Origin: Symbiodinium natans
Taxonomy: Eukaryota; Sar; Dinophyceae; Suessiales; Symbiodiniaceae
Length of the DNA: 64,000 nt
Assembly (NCBI GenBank): GCA_905221605.1
Contig: CAJNDS010001136.1
Coordinates: 347,439-411,438 of the forward strand
Direction of reading: 5' to 3'
Under the pieces are notes generated by a model that was not told where the DNA came from, ran no database searches, and saw only the letters and a program-made list of their open reading frames with translations. The position numbers and the translations under genes are program-made. Positions 1-11,313 of the stretch are shown here, piece after piece; position 1 is the first letter of the stretch; each line of letters opens with the position of its first letter.

Positions 1-222
1 GGCTTAGTTAACCTCGGGTGTGGGGTTTAGTGTTTAGGGTTTAGGGTTCAGGGTTTCAAACTGGGGGTTTCCGACATTAAAAATACCTTGTTTGGGGTCC
101 TTGGTATGAGGGAATCCGACTGTTTCGGGGTCCCTGATTTTCGTAAGCCCCCAACTGGCCCATTCCGAGAAACTGCGGTGAGGAGAAGCTGAAGGATGTG
201 CAGGCAATCGAGGCACCGCGAG

Positions 223-256
223 GGTTTAGGGTTTAGGGTTTAGGGTTTAGGGTTTG
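223..256 (+). repeat. TTTAGGG array
   Basis: Four to five uninterrupted units. Strand is given as + when TTTAGGG reads on the given strand and - when CCCTAAA does; the same rule applies to the other arrays. The first 1.1 kb also holds many scattered single units in both orientations and no clear gene. Confidence 0.9.
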
Positions 257-904
257 GGGTCTAAGGGGGGTAGAAGGGTTTCGGCGCTGGAGCTTGCTAC
301 TCAGGGCTCTGGGACAAGAATCCGAACCCTAAGCCCCCTAAACCCCCCAAATCCCGAATACTGAACACCCCACAGGTCCTGAACCCCAAGCCCCAAACCC
401 CCAAAAGTGCCCCAAAATTCCCCAACATCCCAAATACCCCAAAAACCCTAAACCCCTAAACCCTTAAACGCCTAAACCCGAACAAGCAGAGCTTTAGGAT
501 CCTGGCAGGTCTCTGAGGGTAGGGACTTGGAGCCCAAATCATGACCATGATCCCCTGATTAGGGTTGTAGGGTTTCGGATTGCGGGTTCAAGTCATCACC
601 ATGTTCTCTATAGTACTCCTGTCACATCCCTAACCGTAAGCCCTGAGCCCTAAGCCCTAAGCCGTAAACCCTGAACCCTCAACCCTAAACCATAAACCCT
701 AAACCCTGACCTGGATGGATACCAGATGCGGACATTGTGTTCTGACCCTAAGCCCTGAAAACTGAACAGATGTCCCTGAAAGGGTTTAGGATTCAGGGTT
801 TAGGGTTTAGGGTTTCCTAAAGCCCTCTAAGCCCTAGGCCCCCGAAGTTGTGTAAGGTCTAAGGGAAGTTTCACGGACTCTGAATATGGGACACTTACCT
901 GCTG

Positions 905-947
905 CAAAGGGTTCGGAAATATGGGCCCTTGGGTTTTATGGGGTATT
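905..947. repeat. Q-type dispersed repeat, copy 1
   Basis: AAAGGGTTCGGAAATATGGG and the following CCCTTGGGTTTTATGGGGTA resemble the copy at 2753. Confidence 0.45.
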
Positions 948-1216
948 ACCCAGCGGAACCCCTAAGTAAGGGTCCGCACTAAGGCACCATGTACCCTAAG
1001 CCCTAAACCCTGAACTTTAAACCCTAAAGCCTAGAACCTAAAGCCTAAACCATAAGATAAGCTCGCAGGGAGTCGTGTATAGGATTAGGGTTTCGGAGAG
1101 AAATGGCTGCACTCATCCTCCACGCACGTGGTTCGGCGCTGTCTGCATCAAGGCGTCAGAAAGACGGGTGCTGGAGAGCGAGCTTGAAACAAACCCCTAA
1201 TTCGCGGGGCGCACAG

Positions 1217-1335
1217 TTGAGTCGTTGTCTGCTGAAGAGGTCGCGCAGATTTTCCAGCAGGGGCACGTGGAGAAAGGGCTGTACCTGTGGAACTACGCGA
1301 TGACAAGCTGTGGTCAGTTTGATGGCTTTAAGTAG
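1217..1335 (+). CDS. candidate terminal exon, unknown protein
   Basis: After a possible acceptor (GGCGCACAG, ending 1216) a frame reads ESLSAEEVAQIFQQGHVEKG, then LYLWNYAMTSCGQFDGFK and a TAG at 1333-1335. The amino-acid mix is that of real protein, unlike the repeat-derived frames around it. A longer overlapping frame starting at 1103 is Arg/Ser-rich and looks like noise. No family was recognised. The upstream exons would lie in the repeat-rich first kilobase, where none was found. Confidence 0.4.
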
Positions 1336-1444
1336 GCCTTTAGAGTTTTGGTGTCAGTTTTTTTGGGTTCAAGGTTCAGGGTTTGGGGTTTAGGAATTTG
1401 GATTTGGGGTGTTGGGGTTTTAGGTTTATGGATTCAGGCCCTGG

Positions 1445-1533
1445 CCTAAACCCTAAACCCTAAACCCTAAACCCTAAACCCTAAACCCTAAACCCTAAAC
1501 CCTAAACCCTAAACCCCTAAACCCTAAACCCTT
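1445..1533 (-). repeat. CCCTAAA array
   Basis: About 12 units with one extra C. A degenerate TTTAGGG-type tract follows at 1664-1852. Confidence 0.9.
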
Positions 1534-1663
1534 TAAGGTTTAGGGTTCGAGCTTTGGGGGTTTCGCAGGCGTCGCACAAGGCCTTTGCGGCTCTTCTTTG
1601 CGATGGCTCCGTCCCTTGGACTGCTGAGGCATTTCACGCCCCCAATCCCAGGCCCTCCTAGCC

Positions 1664-2053
1664 TATAGGGTTTAGGTTTTAAGGTTTAGAGTGTAGGGTT
1701 TTGGGGTTCAGGGTTTAGGCTCGTAGGGTTTAGGGTCTTAGGGTTTAGAGTTTAGGGTTTTGGTGTTCAGGGTTTAGGGTCCTAGGGTTTTGGGGTTGTA
1801 GGGTTTTACGGTTTGGGGTTTAGGGTTTAGGTTTTAGGGTTTAGGGTTTAGGGCGAGGGCCTCCCCCAGTTCCCGAGGTGGTCACCTGGGGATGTGCGGA
1901 CTCCGGGGGCGACTGCAGCGGCGTGCAGGGCGAGCTGCAGGGGGTGCAGCAGAGACTTGCGTTGGTTTAGGGTTTAGGGTTTAGGGTTTAGGGTTTAGGG
2001 TTTAGGGTTTAGGATTTAATTTAGTGTTGAGGGTTTAGGGTTTAGGGTTTAGG
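1664..2053 (+). repeat. degenerate and perfect TTTAGGG arrays
   Basis: 1664-1852 is a mixed G-rich tract with many variants; 1964-2053 contains perfect units. The GC-rich stretch between them (1855-1963) is unassigned. Confidence 0.85.
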
Positions 2054-2315
2054 CCCTTAAGTGACATTGTCTATTTGCATGGTGTGCAGAAGAGACTTGG
2101 TTGGGGACCGTTGGTTGGGGACCGTTGATGTCAGGAAGCCCCCCTTAGTCCCTTTCTAGGTCTTGAGCAGTATTTTGCAATGTTTATGGGTATGGTCGAA
2201 TCCATTCGGTTCTCCTTTTATAGGTTGAGCTTATACCCTTATATTAGCAATACTGCCTACCGCGCTGCGCTGAGAAGCCTAAGCTGGCTCGTGCTCGGGC
2301 GCGTCTCTGGCTCAG

Positions 2316-2410
2316 CCCTAAACCCTAAACCCTAAACCCTAAACCCTAAACCCTAAACCCTAAACCCTAAACCCTAAACCCTAAACCCTAAACCCTAAAC
2401 CCTAAACCAT
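2316..2410 (-). repeat. CCCTAAA array
   Basis: About 13 perfect units. Confidence 0.92.
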
Positions 2411-2752
2411 AACCTGGCTCAGGATTTGTGCCTCGGCTGCAGCTTTCGCCGCTTTGCGCTCGGACGGATCTGTTGTGACGCCGCTTGGCTTCAGCTCGGC
2501 TTTGCCTTCACCTACTTGGAGGTTCAGGGTACTTAGCAACCCAATTAAAACTTGGGGGCTGCTCTACTGAAACTTTACATCTTTAGCCTTTTTGGGTCTA
2601 TTGGGTTTCTTAAGAAGGCAGCCAAACATTAAACAATTGCTAGCTACCCCCTTTAGAACCCTAATGGGGTTATAATTGAGTGCAGTTGTAATTGGGTTGC
2701 TAAGTACCATGAACCTCTAAGTAAAACCGCAAGCACGCCAAGAACCATATGT

Positions 2753-2838
2753 AAAGGGTTCTGAAGTATGGCCCTTGGGTTTATAGGGTATGCAAGTGGC
2801 ATGTAAGGGGTCCCCTTTTAAGGGCCCATACTACGGGC
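2753..2838. repeat. Q-type dispersed repeat, copy 2, with hairpin
   Basis: AAAGGGTTCTGAAGTATGGC then CCTTGGGTTTATAGGGTAT matches copy 1. GTATGGCCCTT pairs with AAGGGCCCATAC downstream, with one bulge. Confidence 0.5.
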
Positions 2839-4335
2839 CCCTGTAACTACCCTAAGGGAAACCTAAAATGTCAAGCCTTCCATCCTACTGGCATGTTTTC
2901 GTGTCGAGTTGTACAGCAATCTATTCTGTAGGCTTAGTCAGAGCCCAAGCCCTAGAGTCCTAGAGCCCGCAATTTGTGTCTACTCCAGCGAGACCCCTCA
3001 CTCCCGTTTTATAGGTTCAGTTAAGAAGCCCAACAAGCCAACAAAAAGGGTCCCCTGCCTATGCCGTTTCTCAGGTTGCTGTGGCACTTGCATCGTTGTG
3101 GTTGCTAGGGTTCCTGGGCGAAGCTCATTCCTTTTCATGGAGAGAGGTTCCACGCAGCTGACCGACTACGCCCTTTGAGACCCCTGATTCTAAGGTTCAA
3201 AACCCCAAAACCCTATAAACCCCAAACTGGACACCCCATAACCCTAAAAGTCTATAACCCTGAAAGCCTATAGCCCTGTAGCCCAAGTACCTTGCAACCC
3301 TACAACCCTATCACCCTACACGCCCTCACTAGCTCACGCCGCTCAGAAGTCTATAGAACTGTCAGCTGACATGCAGGTGGGGCGATGCACGCTATGGGGG
3401 CGACAGCAGCGGCGTGCAGCCGCATCTGTCGCATGGCAAGACAGAGGACGAAAGACCTGTGGGGATTTTGGGTTTTATAGCCTGGCTCTAGGGATTTAGG
3501 GGAATGAGGCGCATAGGGCTTAGGGATTGCAGGCTCCGGGTTTCTAGGGCTCGGAGTTTGGGCTACTTTGGGGCTGTGTGCGGATTGGAGATTTTCGGGT
3601 GGAGGCAGTTTGGCATTACCGGTAGAGTTTGGAATGTTAACTTTCAACATTCCTTCCGTGTGCTTGGTGAAATGAGCGGGACTCACCCTTGAAACGTCGA
3701 GCCACTCTAGTCACCAGTCCTTTTTTGGAGCTCTCCTATAGGTCTGATGGCCGAGCTGCTTTGTAGCCCTAAGCCCTAAAGCCCCGAACCCCACACTCTA
3801 TGGATCCGTGTGAAATCGTGAGGCGCGCGACAGGGCCCATGTCAAGGCTCCGGATTTCAGAGTCCAGACTCCAAGCCCTGAACCTGAACCCTGGCGCCTC
3901 GCCAAACGCTAAACCCCAAACCCCACATCCTAAGATCCCCCTAACATCCCCTGACATCCCTTATAGACATCCCCTAACACCCCCCTGACATACCTTATAC
4001 ATTACACCAGAACCTCATTCGTCGGCAAGGTGCAAGGCCTCGTCGGCAAGGCACCCGCCCCCCCTCACCACCTACAAAGGCAAGGTGCAAGGCAAGGCAA
4101 GGCACCCTAAACCGTAAACCCTAAACCCTAAACCCTAAACCGTGGCAAGGCACATGGCAAGGCACAGGGGTTCTTCAGTGCCTCTTCGAGCTTCTGAGGA
4201 AGGTATGGAGCCTAAGGTGTATGGATTGAGAGACCCTTATATGATATTTTCCTACTGTTGTGGCATCCAAAGGGTGGGTGGGCAGATATTCAAACCGAAG
4301 TCGCGAGCTGAACTAGTAAATGCTTGAACTTGAGA

Positions 4336-4417
4336 TGTTGAACCCTAAGCCCTAAACCCCAACTCCCAAACCCTAGACCCTAAACCCTAAACCCCAAACC
4401 CCAAACCCCAAACCCTA
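4336..4417 (-). repeat. CCCTAAA array upstream of RCC1-like exon
   Basis: Mixed CCCTAAA and CCCCAAA units ending 8 bp before the exon. Confidence 0.85.
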
Positions 4418-4425
4418 CCACTGAG

Positions 4426-4533
4426 GGTCCAGATCCAGCAGCTCTGCGCCGCGAGCGACCTCTACGGCGGGGCCTTTGCGGCGCTGGGCGCGCGGGGCGC
4501 CGTGGTGTCCTGGGGCCCCTCGGATCCCAGAGG
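4426..4533 (+). CDS. candidate exon, RCC1/HERC-like repeat protein fragment
   Basis: A 105-nt open stretch reads VQIQQLCAASDLYGG then AFAALGARGAVVSWGPSDPR. The pattern 'aFAAL..rGaVVsWG' matches the RCC1-type blade motif (FAAI..DGSVVTWG) common in HERC-like proteins of dinoflagellates; that match is from family knowledge, not a search. The exon sits between a CCCTAAA array (4336-4417) and a TTTAGGG array starting at 4535, with an AG acceptor at 4424-4425 and a GTGTAG donor after 4533. Only one blade is visible, so the assignment is tentative. Confidence 0.45.
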
Positions 4534-4534
4534 G

Positions 4535-4876
4535 TGTAGGGTTTAGGGTTTCGGGTTTGGGGTTTAGGGTCTGGGGTAGGGGGTTTAGGGTTTAGGGTTT
4601 TGGGTTTAGGGTCTGGGGTTTGGGGGTTTGGGGTTGAGGGGTTGAGGGTTTAGGTGGGGTTAAGGGTTAAGGCTTAGGGTGTAGGGTGTGGGGTTCAGGG
4701 TTTCGGGTTTAGGGTTTAGCCTTAGGGTGACAGTGACCGTGGCTGCCACCAATTCACCCCAGGGTGGTCAGATCGCCGAACGCAGAAATTGCAGTTAGCA
4801 TTGCCATGGATGGGTTTAGGGTTTAGGGTTTAGGGTTTAGGGTTTGGGTTTAGGGTTTAGGGTTTAGGGTTTAGGG
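4535..4876 (+). repeat. TTTAGGG arrays downstream of RCC1-like exon
   Basis: Degenerate tract 4535-4730 and near-perfect units 4811-4876. Confidence 0.85.
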
Positions 4877-5137
4877 AGGGCAAGGCGGACGGTTCCTGGC
4901 GGTTCGTTTCAAAGGTTCAGGGCCTTTTCTACGCCCCTAAGCTGCATGACCATGGCGGTCCCAACTTTGGGACACTTATCTTCACCCGTCTAGAAACCAA
5001 GCGGGTTTAGGGTTTAGGGTTTAGGGTGATTCTTCTTCCTTCGGGGGTGCTCTCTTGCATCCAGAAAAGCGGTATCTGTAAAGGATCCGAATGTCGAAGG
5101 GCCCCTGCAAGAAAAAGGGTTGTGGCAACTAGACCGC

Positions 5138-5236
5138 TAATCCCTAAACCCTAAACCCTAAACCCCAAACCCTAAACCCTAAACCTTAAACCCAAAAACC
5201 CAAAACCCTAAACCCAAAACCCAAAAACCCTAAACC
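5138..5236 (-). repeat. CCCTAAA array with CCCAAAA variants
   Basis: Mixed units. A further small TTTAGGG group lies at 5004-5026. Confidence 0.85.
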
Positions 5237-5419
5237 CGAAGCTGGACTCGCGGTACTTCTTGTGCTTTGCCTCTGGTTTCCGGTTGCTGTGCCACTGCTT
5301 CTAAGTTTCCAGGTGCTGGGGTAGACTTGGAATAAAGTCTACATAGGGCTTGGGGTCAAGGACTCCCTATATGTACGAAAACAGGGGACCCCCAGTCTAG
5401 GTGCCCAAATACTAACCGG

Positions 5420-5660
5420 CTTAGAGACCAGTCCAACCGCAGCACCCATCACACCTCAAAATCACCCCTTTAAGACAGCACCCATCACACCTTGAGACCC
5501 ATCCCAACCTTTAAGACAGCACCCATCACACCTCAAAATCACCCCTTTAAGACAGCACCCATCCCCTATTGACCCTAGAGTTAGTACTAAATATACTACC
5601 TTAGGACCAGTCCAACCGCAGCACCCATCACACCTTGAGACCCTAACTCTCATATCTTGG
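5420..5660. repeat. minisatellite, CAGCACCCATCACACC-based
   Basis: CAGCACCCATCACACC occurs repeatedly, alternating with TCAAAATCACCCCTTTAAGA and TTGAGACCCATCCCAACC. Four to five irregular units. Confidence 0.75.
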
Positions 5661-5699
5661 TCTAACCGTTCACACCCTTGGAATCGCATGCCAGGTTAA

Positions 5700-6380
5700 C
5701 CGTGTAAAAGCCCATCTAATATAATACTAAAGGCGTGAACAAAGGCAAGAAACGCGCGCTTTGATCACGATTTTATTATTATATTGGTCTTTTAGTACCT
5801 TTTGGACATCTTATTACAACCAAAACACCCATTAAAACTACTGACTCACCCTCGGGCGGCAACCATAACCTTAATGACAGGGGCGTTCACACCTCTCCCT
5901 CGATCACCAGAACTTATATTGTATTACTATGAAGTGAACACGCGGTTATAATATTATTACAAGGAGAATTGACAACAGAAAGGAGCTTGCGGGTATGAGC
6001 GCTGCATCTTGGGGAGGGTTAAGCCCTAAACCCGAAACCCGAAACCCTAAACCCTCCCTAACCCTTGTAGGGGAATAGGGGAACCTGGAGCTCAGGAAAT
6101 GCAGATTACGGTGCCGGCTGCGGGGTCTTGCGCTGTGCTGGGGAACAAAACAAGACCGACGCTGGCGAAGCCCGTGGCTCCTGCAGATTCTACCTATATC
6201 CTATATCATATATCATATATATTATACACATATATGTATATTACTATATATATATATATATATCCATGTATCATACATATATATGTTTACAATTCAGTAT
6301 AGATATAAAGCCTATAAACCATATAACGCTTATGCATATGTACACATATGTATTTATACATATATGAGCCTTTTAGCCCA
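5700..6380. other. AT-rich gene-poor stretch with TATA microsatellite
   Basis: 5700-5960 is AT-rich with TTATTATTATATT and CACGCGGTTATAATATTATT motifs also seen near 22.4 kb. 6187-6370 is a TATATA/CATATA microsatellite. No convincing gene. Confidence 0.7.
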
Positions 6381-6828
6381 TATAAACCCATGTACGCCAC
6401 AGTAAATGCTACAAACCCAGAAGATTGTCAGGGTCTAATCAGGGTTTAGGGGCTCCTAATCCCTTGGTGCCGAAGGAAAGTCGATGGCCCCAGAATTTAG
6501 GGCTTGGGGTTTAGGTTCAAGGTTGCGGGTTGAAGGTTTGTTGCAAGTCGTGGGCGTTAGCCACGAACCTGCTGCCATGCCACACCCTTCGCCTAAATAA
6601 CCCCTTCCCCCTATACTCAAAAGCCTATAGAGCCTGCACCTCATTCCCACACCTTGATGGTCTCTAGTGGGAGCAAGGCCAAAGTCAGCGTCCGCAGTCT
6701 CTCCAAGCTGATGCAATGTAAGATCATTTTTAGGGGTTTGTAGGGTTTAGAGTTTAGAGAACGGGCCCGAATATTTAGCACTCTTTCCCCCAATTCGTGC
6801 TGGAGTTTGCAGAGATGTCGGCGACGTC

Positions 6829-6970
6829 TTACCCTAAACCCTATAAACCCTATAAACCCTATAAACCGTATAAGCCCTATAAACCCTATCAACCCTATAC
6901 ACCCTATAAACCCTACAAACCCTATAAACCCTTTAAACCCTACACACCCTATAAACCCTGTAAACCCTGG
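6829..6970 (-). repeat. CCCTATAAA variant array
   Basis: About 14 nine-base units CCCTATAAA with point variants (CCCTACAAA, CCCTTTAAA). Frames across it translate as KPYKPYKP and are not genes. Confidence 0.85.
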
Positions 6971-8233
6971 AAACCTACACCGCAGGCATGCGATGAGTTC
7001 GACGAGCCGTACCGCGAGGTGCTCTCCGTTCCCACCGGGCATTCAGGGCTAGGGGGGTTTAGGGTTTAGGGATTTCGGGTTTAGGGCTTTGGGTTTAGGG
7101 TACGACCCCTAACCCCATGGCACGCTGAGAGGTGGCGAAAGCCGTGGCTGAGCGCCAGGGAGTTACGCGACGGCCCTCGCTGCCGCCTGGCGGGCATGCT
7201 TCAGTAGCTGGTTGACCGGTTTCTGAGCTTTATGGTCCAGGTCTTCGGAAGGTATTTAGTGCTGTAGAGTTTCGGGGTCATATTTTGGTACTATGTTGCA
7301 GGTTTTAAGTTACCGTCCTGTTGTGCATGCTTCGTCTTCCGTGACTCTCTAGAGGCCTAGACCGAGAACCCTAGACATCAAACCCAAACCTCAGCAGAGC
7401 GCTTGAAGCAGATCCCTGGCGGTTGACTGCCCCCAGTAAGGTTCATGTGTTCAAGTCTACCCGCCCAGCACACATCCTCTAGTTATTGCCAGAGAGAGCC
7501 TGTGTAATTAAGGGGCTTCCGGCCTCCTGCTCATAATGCAGATGCGAGATTGTGTCCTCAGCTTGCGACTTTTTTGGTGCAAGATTAAATTTAGAGAATA
7601 TGTATATATATTTATGTATATATATATATAAATACATGTACACCTTTCATTGGCAAGAGAGAAGCACCTGTTGAAAGAGGGCTGGGAATAACTTAGCCAA
7701 GCTGGAGCGAGCAGCTCGGCACGCTTGACGCCCGAGCGAGAGAACACGACTTACGACACCCTAAACCCCAGAACCCTCATCCCTAAACCCATCTACCTTA
7801 AACCCGAAACCCTAAACTGCATGGGAGTTCAGGTCGCGAGTTGTCATCGCGCGGATAGATCAGCGGCCGCCCCGGGTGCCCTTGGATCCGTGCACGGTGA
7901 GCAACTGTTGGTTCAGGGTTACGGCGAGAGTTTATGGCTTAAGGAAGTTTAAGATTTAGGAATTTCTCAATTGCTTTGGATTATTAACAGATGCGTAGAC
8001 TTGCGTAAAACAAAGTGGATGTTGTTTTGGGTCTTCTGGCCACCTGTTGTTGTATTACTCTTGCGCAATCTTCCTTTTCGGGGTTTTTATGGAGTTGCAG
8101 CGGGGTTTCTTCAAGGCTCAGAAGGCCTTAACGGGTCATAGGTTGCGTAGTAGGGCCTCTGACTTAGATCATCACCCACCTCGAGCTTCCAAAGCCCCCT
8201 GGTCCCCTTCGTTTTTATCCCTCTGCTGCGTAA

Positions 8234-8281
8234 CCTTGAGGACCAGATGATCCTAAGATTGGGGCCATCTACCCTCTACTA
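8234..8281. mobile_element. J-type element end (copy 3, left)
   Basis: CCTTGAGGACCAGATGATCC followed by TAAGATTGGGG and CATCTACCCTCTACTAC aligns with the J1 right half read in reverse complement. The right partner may be GGGTTCGTTTGGTCCTCAAG at 8678-8698. Confidence 0.5.
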
Positions 8282-8418
8282 CGAAAGTCGCGATTTAAAA
8301 ATGCATTGGAGCATAAACCCTAAACCCTATACTATTATAGCTAGGCTCACACTGACTTTCAAGAAGTTCAGATCGTGATGCTGAGACAACCGGAGAGCCG
8401 CGCTGCAGCGGAGCGTGC

Positions 8419-8613
8419 TTGGCTCGTCTGTCACCTCGCGGACTTCTCTTGGAGCAGCTGGCTCAGGATGACATCATCGAGATGAGCGTCGGGACGACCT
8501 CATTGACCTCCAAAGGACAAGAGAGGGCAGGAGGAGCTTCGCGCCCTCTGCCTCTCGATCGTCGCGGCTGGCATGACCAAAAAGAAGAGAAGGACGAAGA
8601 GCATCTTGTATGA
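8419..8613 (+). CDS. weak candidate coding segment, unknown
   Basis: An open frame contains LLLEQLAQDDIIEMSVGTTS and ends KEEKDEEHLV before a stop. The charge pattern is protein-like, but the neighbouring frames are also open here and no splice sites fix the ends. It lies between two ends of the J-type inverted-repeat element (8234-8281 and 8678-8698). No family recognised. Confidence 0.22.
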   Translation: MARLSPRGLLLEQLAQDDIIEMSVGTTSLTSKGQERAGGASRPLPLDRRGWHDQKEEKDEEHLV

Positions 8614-8677
8614 GCCACCAAGGCCAGGAAGACCGGAGCTGGATTGGCGTGTGCGATTATGGGCCGTAAGCCTTGAA

Positions 8678-8698
8678 GGGTTCGTTTGGTCCTCAAGG
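8678..8698. mobile_element. J-type element end (copy 3, right)
   Basis: GGGTTCGTTTGGTCCTCAAG matches the J1 terminal inverted repeat. With 8234 it would bracket 465 bp. Confidence 0.45.
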
Positions 8699-9255
8699 AA
8701 CAACCCCAGCAAGCTTGGCAAGCGCACCGCTCTTGAGCAGCCCTACATGTAACCCTAAACCCACCCTAAGCCGTCATCATAACAGCTGGTTGCCGCCCAA
8801 GAATAAATGCAGGGCTTCGGGGGTTAAGTAGGGCTTCAAGTCTGAGGCCAGTATTATGGGTGCTTTCGAGGCGACGATTGCATGCGGGCATCTTTACCAC
8901 TAACCCATCATCATCATCATCATCATCGCATTGTCGTCTGTCAGCTGGTTGATTAGCTCTACGCGCTTGCTACAATAATTTTACATGGCAGCGTACAGAG
9001 TGTTTGGGTTCGGCGGGGGGGGGGGGGGGCTGGGGGAGTTTGGGGCTTTGGGTATGTAGGGTTTCGTTGGCTTGGGGGGGGCTTCTTACCAAAGGCTTAT
9101 GGTTTACGATTTTGGGTGCAGCTTGATGGTATCTACATACCGGGCACCTGTGACACTTGTGATGACAGAAAGCAGAAGAAGGACCCGCATGTCGGGAAGC
9201 TACCCAAGCTTGAGCCCTGCCTCAACTGCTAACGCCTGGCTTGGTGGTCTAGGGT

Positions 9256-9335
9256 GTGGGGTTTAGGGTTTAGGGTTTAGGGTTTAGGGTTTAGGGTTTA
9301 GAGTTTAGGGTTTAGGGTTTAGGGTTTAGGGTTTC
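9256..9335 (+). repeat. TTTAGGG array
   Basis: About 11 units. Confidence 0.92.
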
Positions 9336-9464
9336 GAGGCCTTGTCGGGTCTTACCCCAAGCCCCGAACCCCAACGGTCCGCTGACAGAAAGGTCTGAGA
9401 ATGAGCACACCGAGCTCATCAAGGCCCCCCGGGTTTTGTCTGAGACCCAAAGCATCCAGTATCC

Positions 9465-9662
9465 CTACACCCTATACACCGTACAAATCCTGTAAACCCT
9501 ACAAACCCGATACTCGCCATAAACCCTCTAAACCCTATAAACCCTAGAACCCCTAACCCTGAAGACCTCTAAACCCTCTAAACCCTCTAAACCCTCTAAA
9601 CCCTCTAAACCCTCTAAACCCTCTAAACCCTTTAAACCCTCTAAACCCTAAACCCTAACCCT
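9465..9662 (-). repeat. CCCTCTAAA variant array
   Basis: Nine-base CCCTCTAAA units in tandem (9566-9640) flanked by CCCTATAAA and CCCTAAA units. Ends next to the 9671 candidate exon. Confidence 0.88.
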
Positions 9663-9670
9663 GAAGTCAG

Positions 9671-9764
9671 GGCACGCCCTGGCTCCGCTTCTTCCCCCGG
9701 GGTCCCCGGAAGCGGGCCGTGGACGTGGAGCTGCGCTCGGCCGGGGCCTCCCTGTTTTGGGGGG
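9671..9764 (+). CDS. candidate exon, unknown protein
   Basis: After CTGAAGTCAG the frame reads GTPWLRFFPRGPRKRAVDVE then LRSAGASLFW and runs into GGGGGTTTAG, a possible donor. A CCCTAAA/CCCTCTAAA array precedes it and a TTTAGGG array follows, as for other exons here. No family recognised. Confidence 0.4.
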
Positions 9765-9838
9765 TTTAGGGTTTAGGGTTTAGGGTTTAGGGTTTAGGGT
9801 TTAGGGTTTAGGGTTTAGGGTTTAGGGTTTAGGGTTTG
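9763..9838 (+). repeat. TTTAGGG array
   Basis: About 10 perfect units starting at the donor side of the 9671 exon. Confidence 0.92.
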
Positions 9839-9966
9839 TTGAAGGAGGCCTCCATGTTTTTGGCTTTGAGTGGTTGGGGGGGGGGGGGGGGGATGAAGGT
9901 TTTAAGCTGCGGGTTTTACGGTAAGCCCTAAGCCCGAAACCCAGCTTAGGGTTTCAGGGTTTAGGG

Positions 9967-10063
9967 TTGGGATGTTCCCCCTTAACTGTCCTTACTAGGG
10001 CTTATAACGGGGGGGTACTATAATCCCGATGAAGGACTGCTAGTATAAGGGGGAACATCCCAA
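9967..10063. mobile_element. A-type inverted-repeat element, copy 1
   Basis: Perfect 18-bp terminal inverted repeats: TTGGGATGTTCCCCCTTA at the left and its reverse complement at the right. Total 97 bp, with an inner inverted segment around AGTCCTTAAT..GAAGGACT. Reference copy for the family. Confidence 0.85.
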
Positions 10064-10239
10064 GTCTAGGGTGTTAGGGTAGTTTTTGGGGGGGTGCCAG
10101 GGTTCTTCGGCTTGGAGTAGTTGTGTTTGGGGGAGGGGGGGGGGACCTTTTTGTGCTGCAGCATGGTGGCACATAGGGTTTCGGGTTTTAAGGTTTAGGG
10201 TTTAGTGAAGTGCATGCTTGCACATAGTGACACGTTAGG

Positions 10240-10333
10240 AACGTAATGCCGCGTGTTGCAGGCGTTCGTTGCTCAAGTGATGTAGCAACGTAATGCCGCG
10301 TGTTGCAGGCGCTCGTTGCTCAGGTGATGTAGC
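10240..10333. repeat. 47-bp direct tandem duplication
   Basis: AACGTAATGCCGCGTGTTGC and the following sequence to GATGTAGC occur twice, 47 bp apart, with two differences. Confidence 0.85.
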
Positions 10334-11245
10334 AACGTAGCCTCTTCTTGGAATGGCCCGCCAGCTCCACCCTATTTGAAGGACGGTGGGGTGTCGAGCC
10401 TCTTGGCTGCCATAAGCGCAAGCCAAGGTGCGACTCTGTTACGCCGCCTGCCGCGTGTATCCATGTAAAATGTGAAAGTGCGCAACTCGAGCTTATATGA
10501 GGTCCGTTGCTTGTTGTGTAGACTAGAGGCGTAGTTCCAGTGTCGGGTTTAGGGTTTAGGGTTCCCTAAACCCTAAACCCTAAACCCTAAACCCCAAACC
10601 CTGCTGTTGAAGGTGTGAGGTTTTCTTGTTGAGGGCTTGGGAGGGATGTCTTAGATTGCAGAGGTTCCGGTTCATTTGGGACCCCCACTTCGTGCCCCCA
10701 GCTAAGCCCCAAATAGTCCTTACACCCTAAACCTAGACCCTAAACCCGAAACCCTAAACCCTAAACTCTCCCCTAAACCCGCAGCTTTATGGACTTGGCC
10801 ACAGGTGGAGTCGATACTCGATTTCTTGGATGAGCAGGACCGGACTTTGAGGATTTTAGGGTTTCCAGGATTTATAAGGTTTATGGTAGGGTTTTGGGTT
10901 TTGTGGAAATTGTATTCTTATATACGTATATAATGCGGGGCTTATCGGGTTTCTGGGTTTAGGGCAATTTGTTGGGGTCCATAGGTGTTACTTATTTTTA
11001 GGGTTTGTAGGACACATAACGTGTTCCAGGGATTTTGGGCTTTATGCGGTTTGTGGCCTTCAGGTGTTCTTTCCGTGGTTCTATAGGGTTCATTTTATAG
11101 CGCCCAGGAATGGAAGACTATACCAAATCCTCAAATTACGACGCAATATTCAGCATCAGGCTTTATAGGTTGCAGTCGGACTTATGAGATGTATAGGTCC
11201 CCGTCGGATTTGTGAGATTTATAGGTTTCGGGGCCCTGAACCCAG

Positions 11246-11313
11246 AGACTTTGAGCCCCTCCAGGAGCTGGCGCACGAGGAGGCGCCCGAGATCAAGATC
11301 TCCCGGAATGAAG
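11246..11313 (+). CDS. candidate exon, unknown protein
   Basis: After the acceptor GAACCCAG the frame reads DFEPLQELAHEEAPEIKISR then NEG, acidic and protein-like. It ends at GAAG|GGTTTTG. The frame stays open further, but the continuation is translated telomere-type repeat (LNPKPHNPKP) and is not credible coding sequence. Confidence 0.4.

Noticed and set aside
6797-7069. 90-codon frame of YKPYKPYKP
   Set aside because: Translation of the CCCTATAAA variant array; the reverse frame is equally open.
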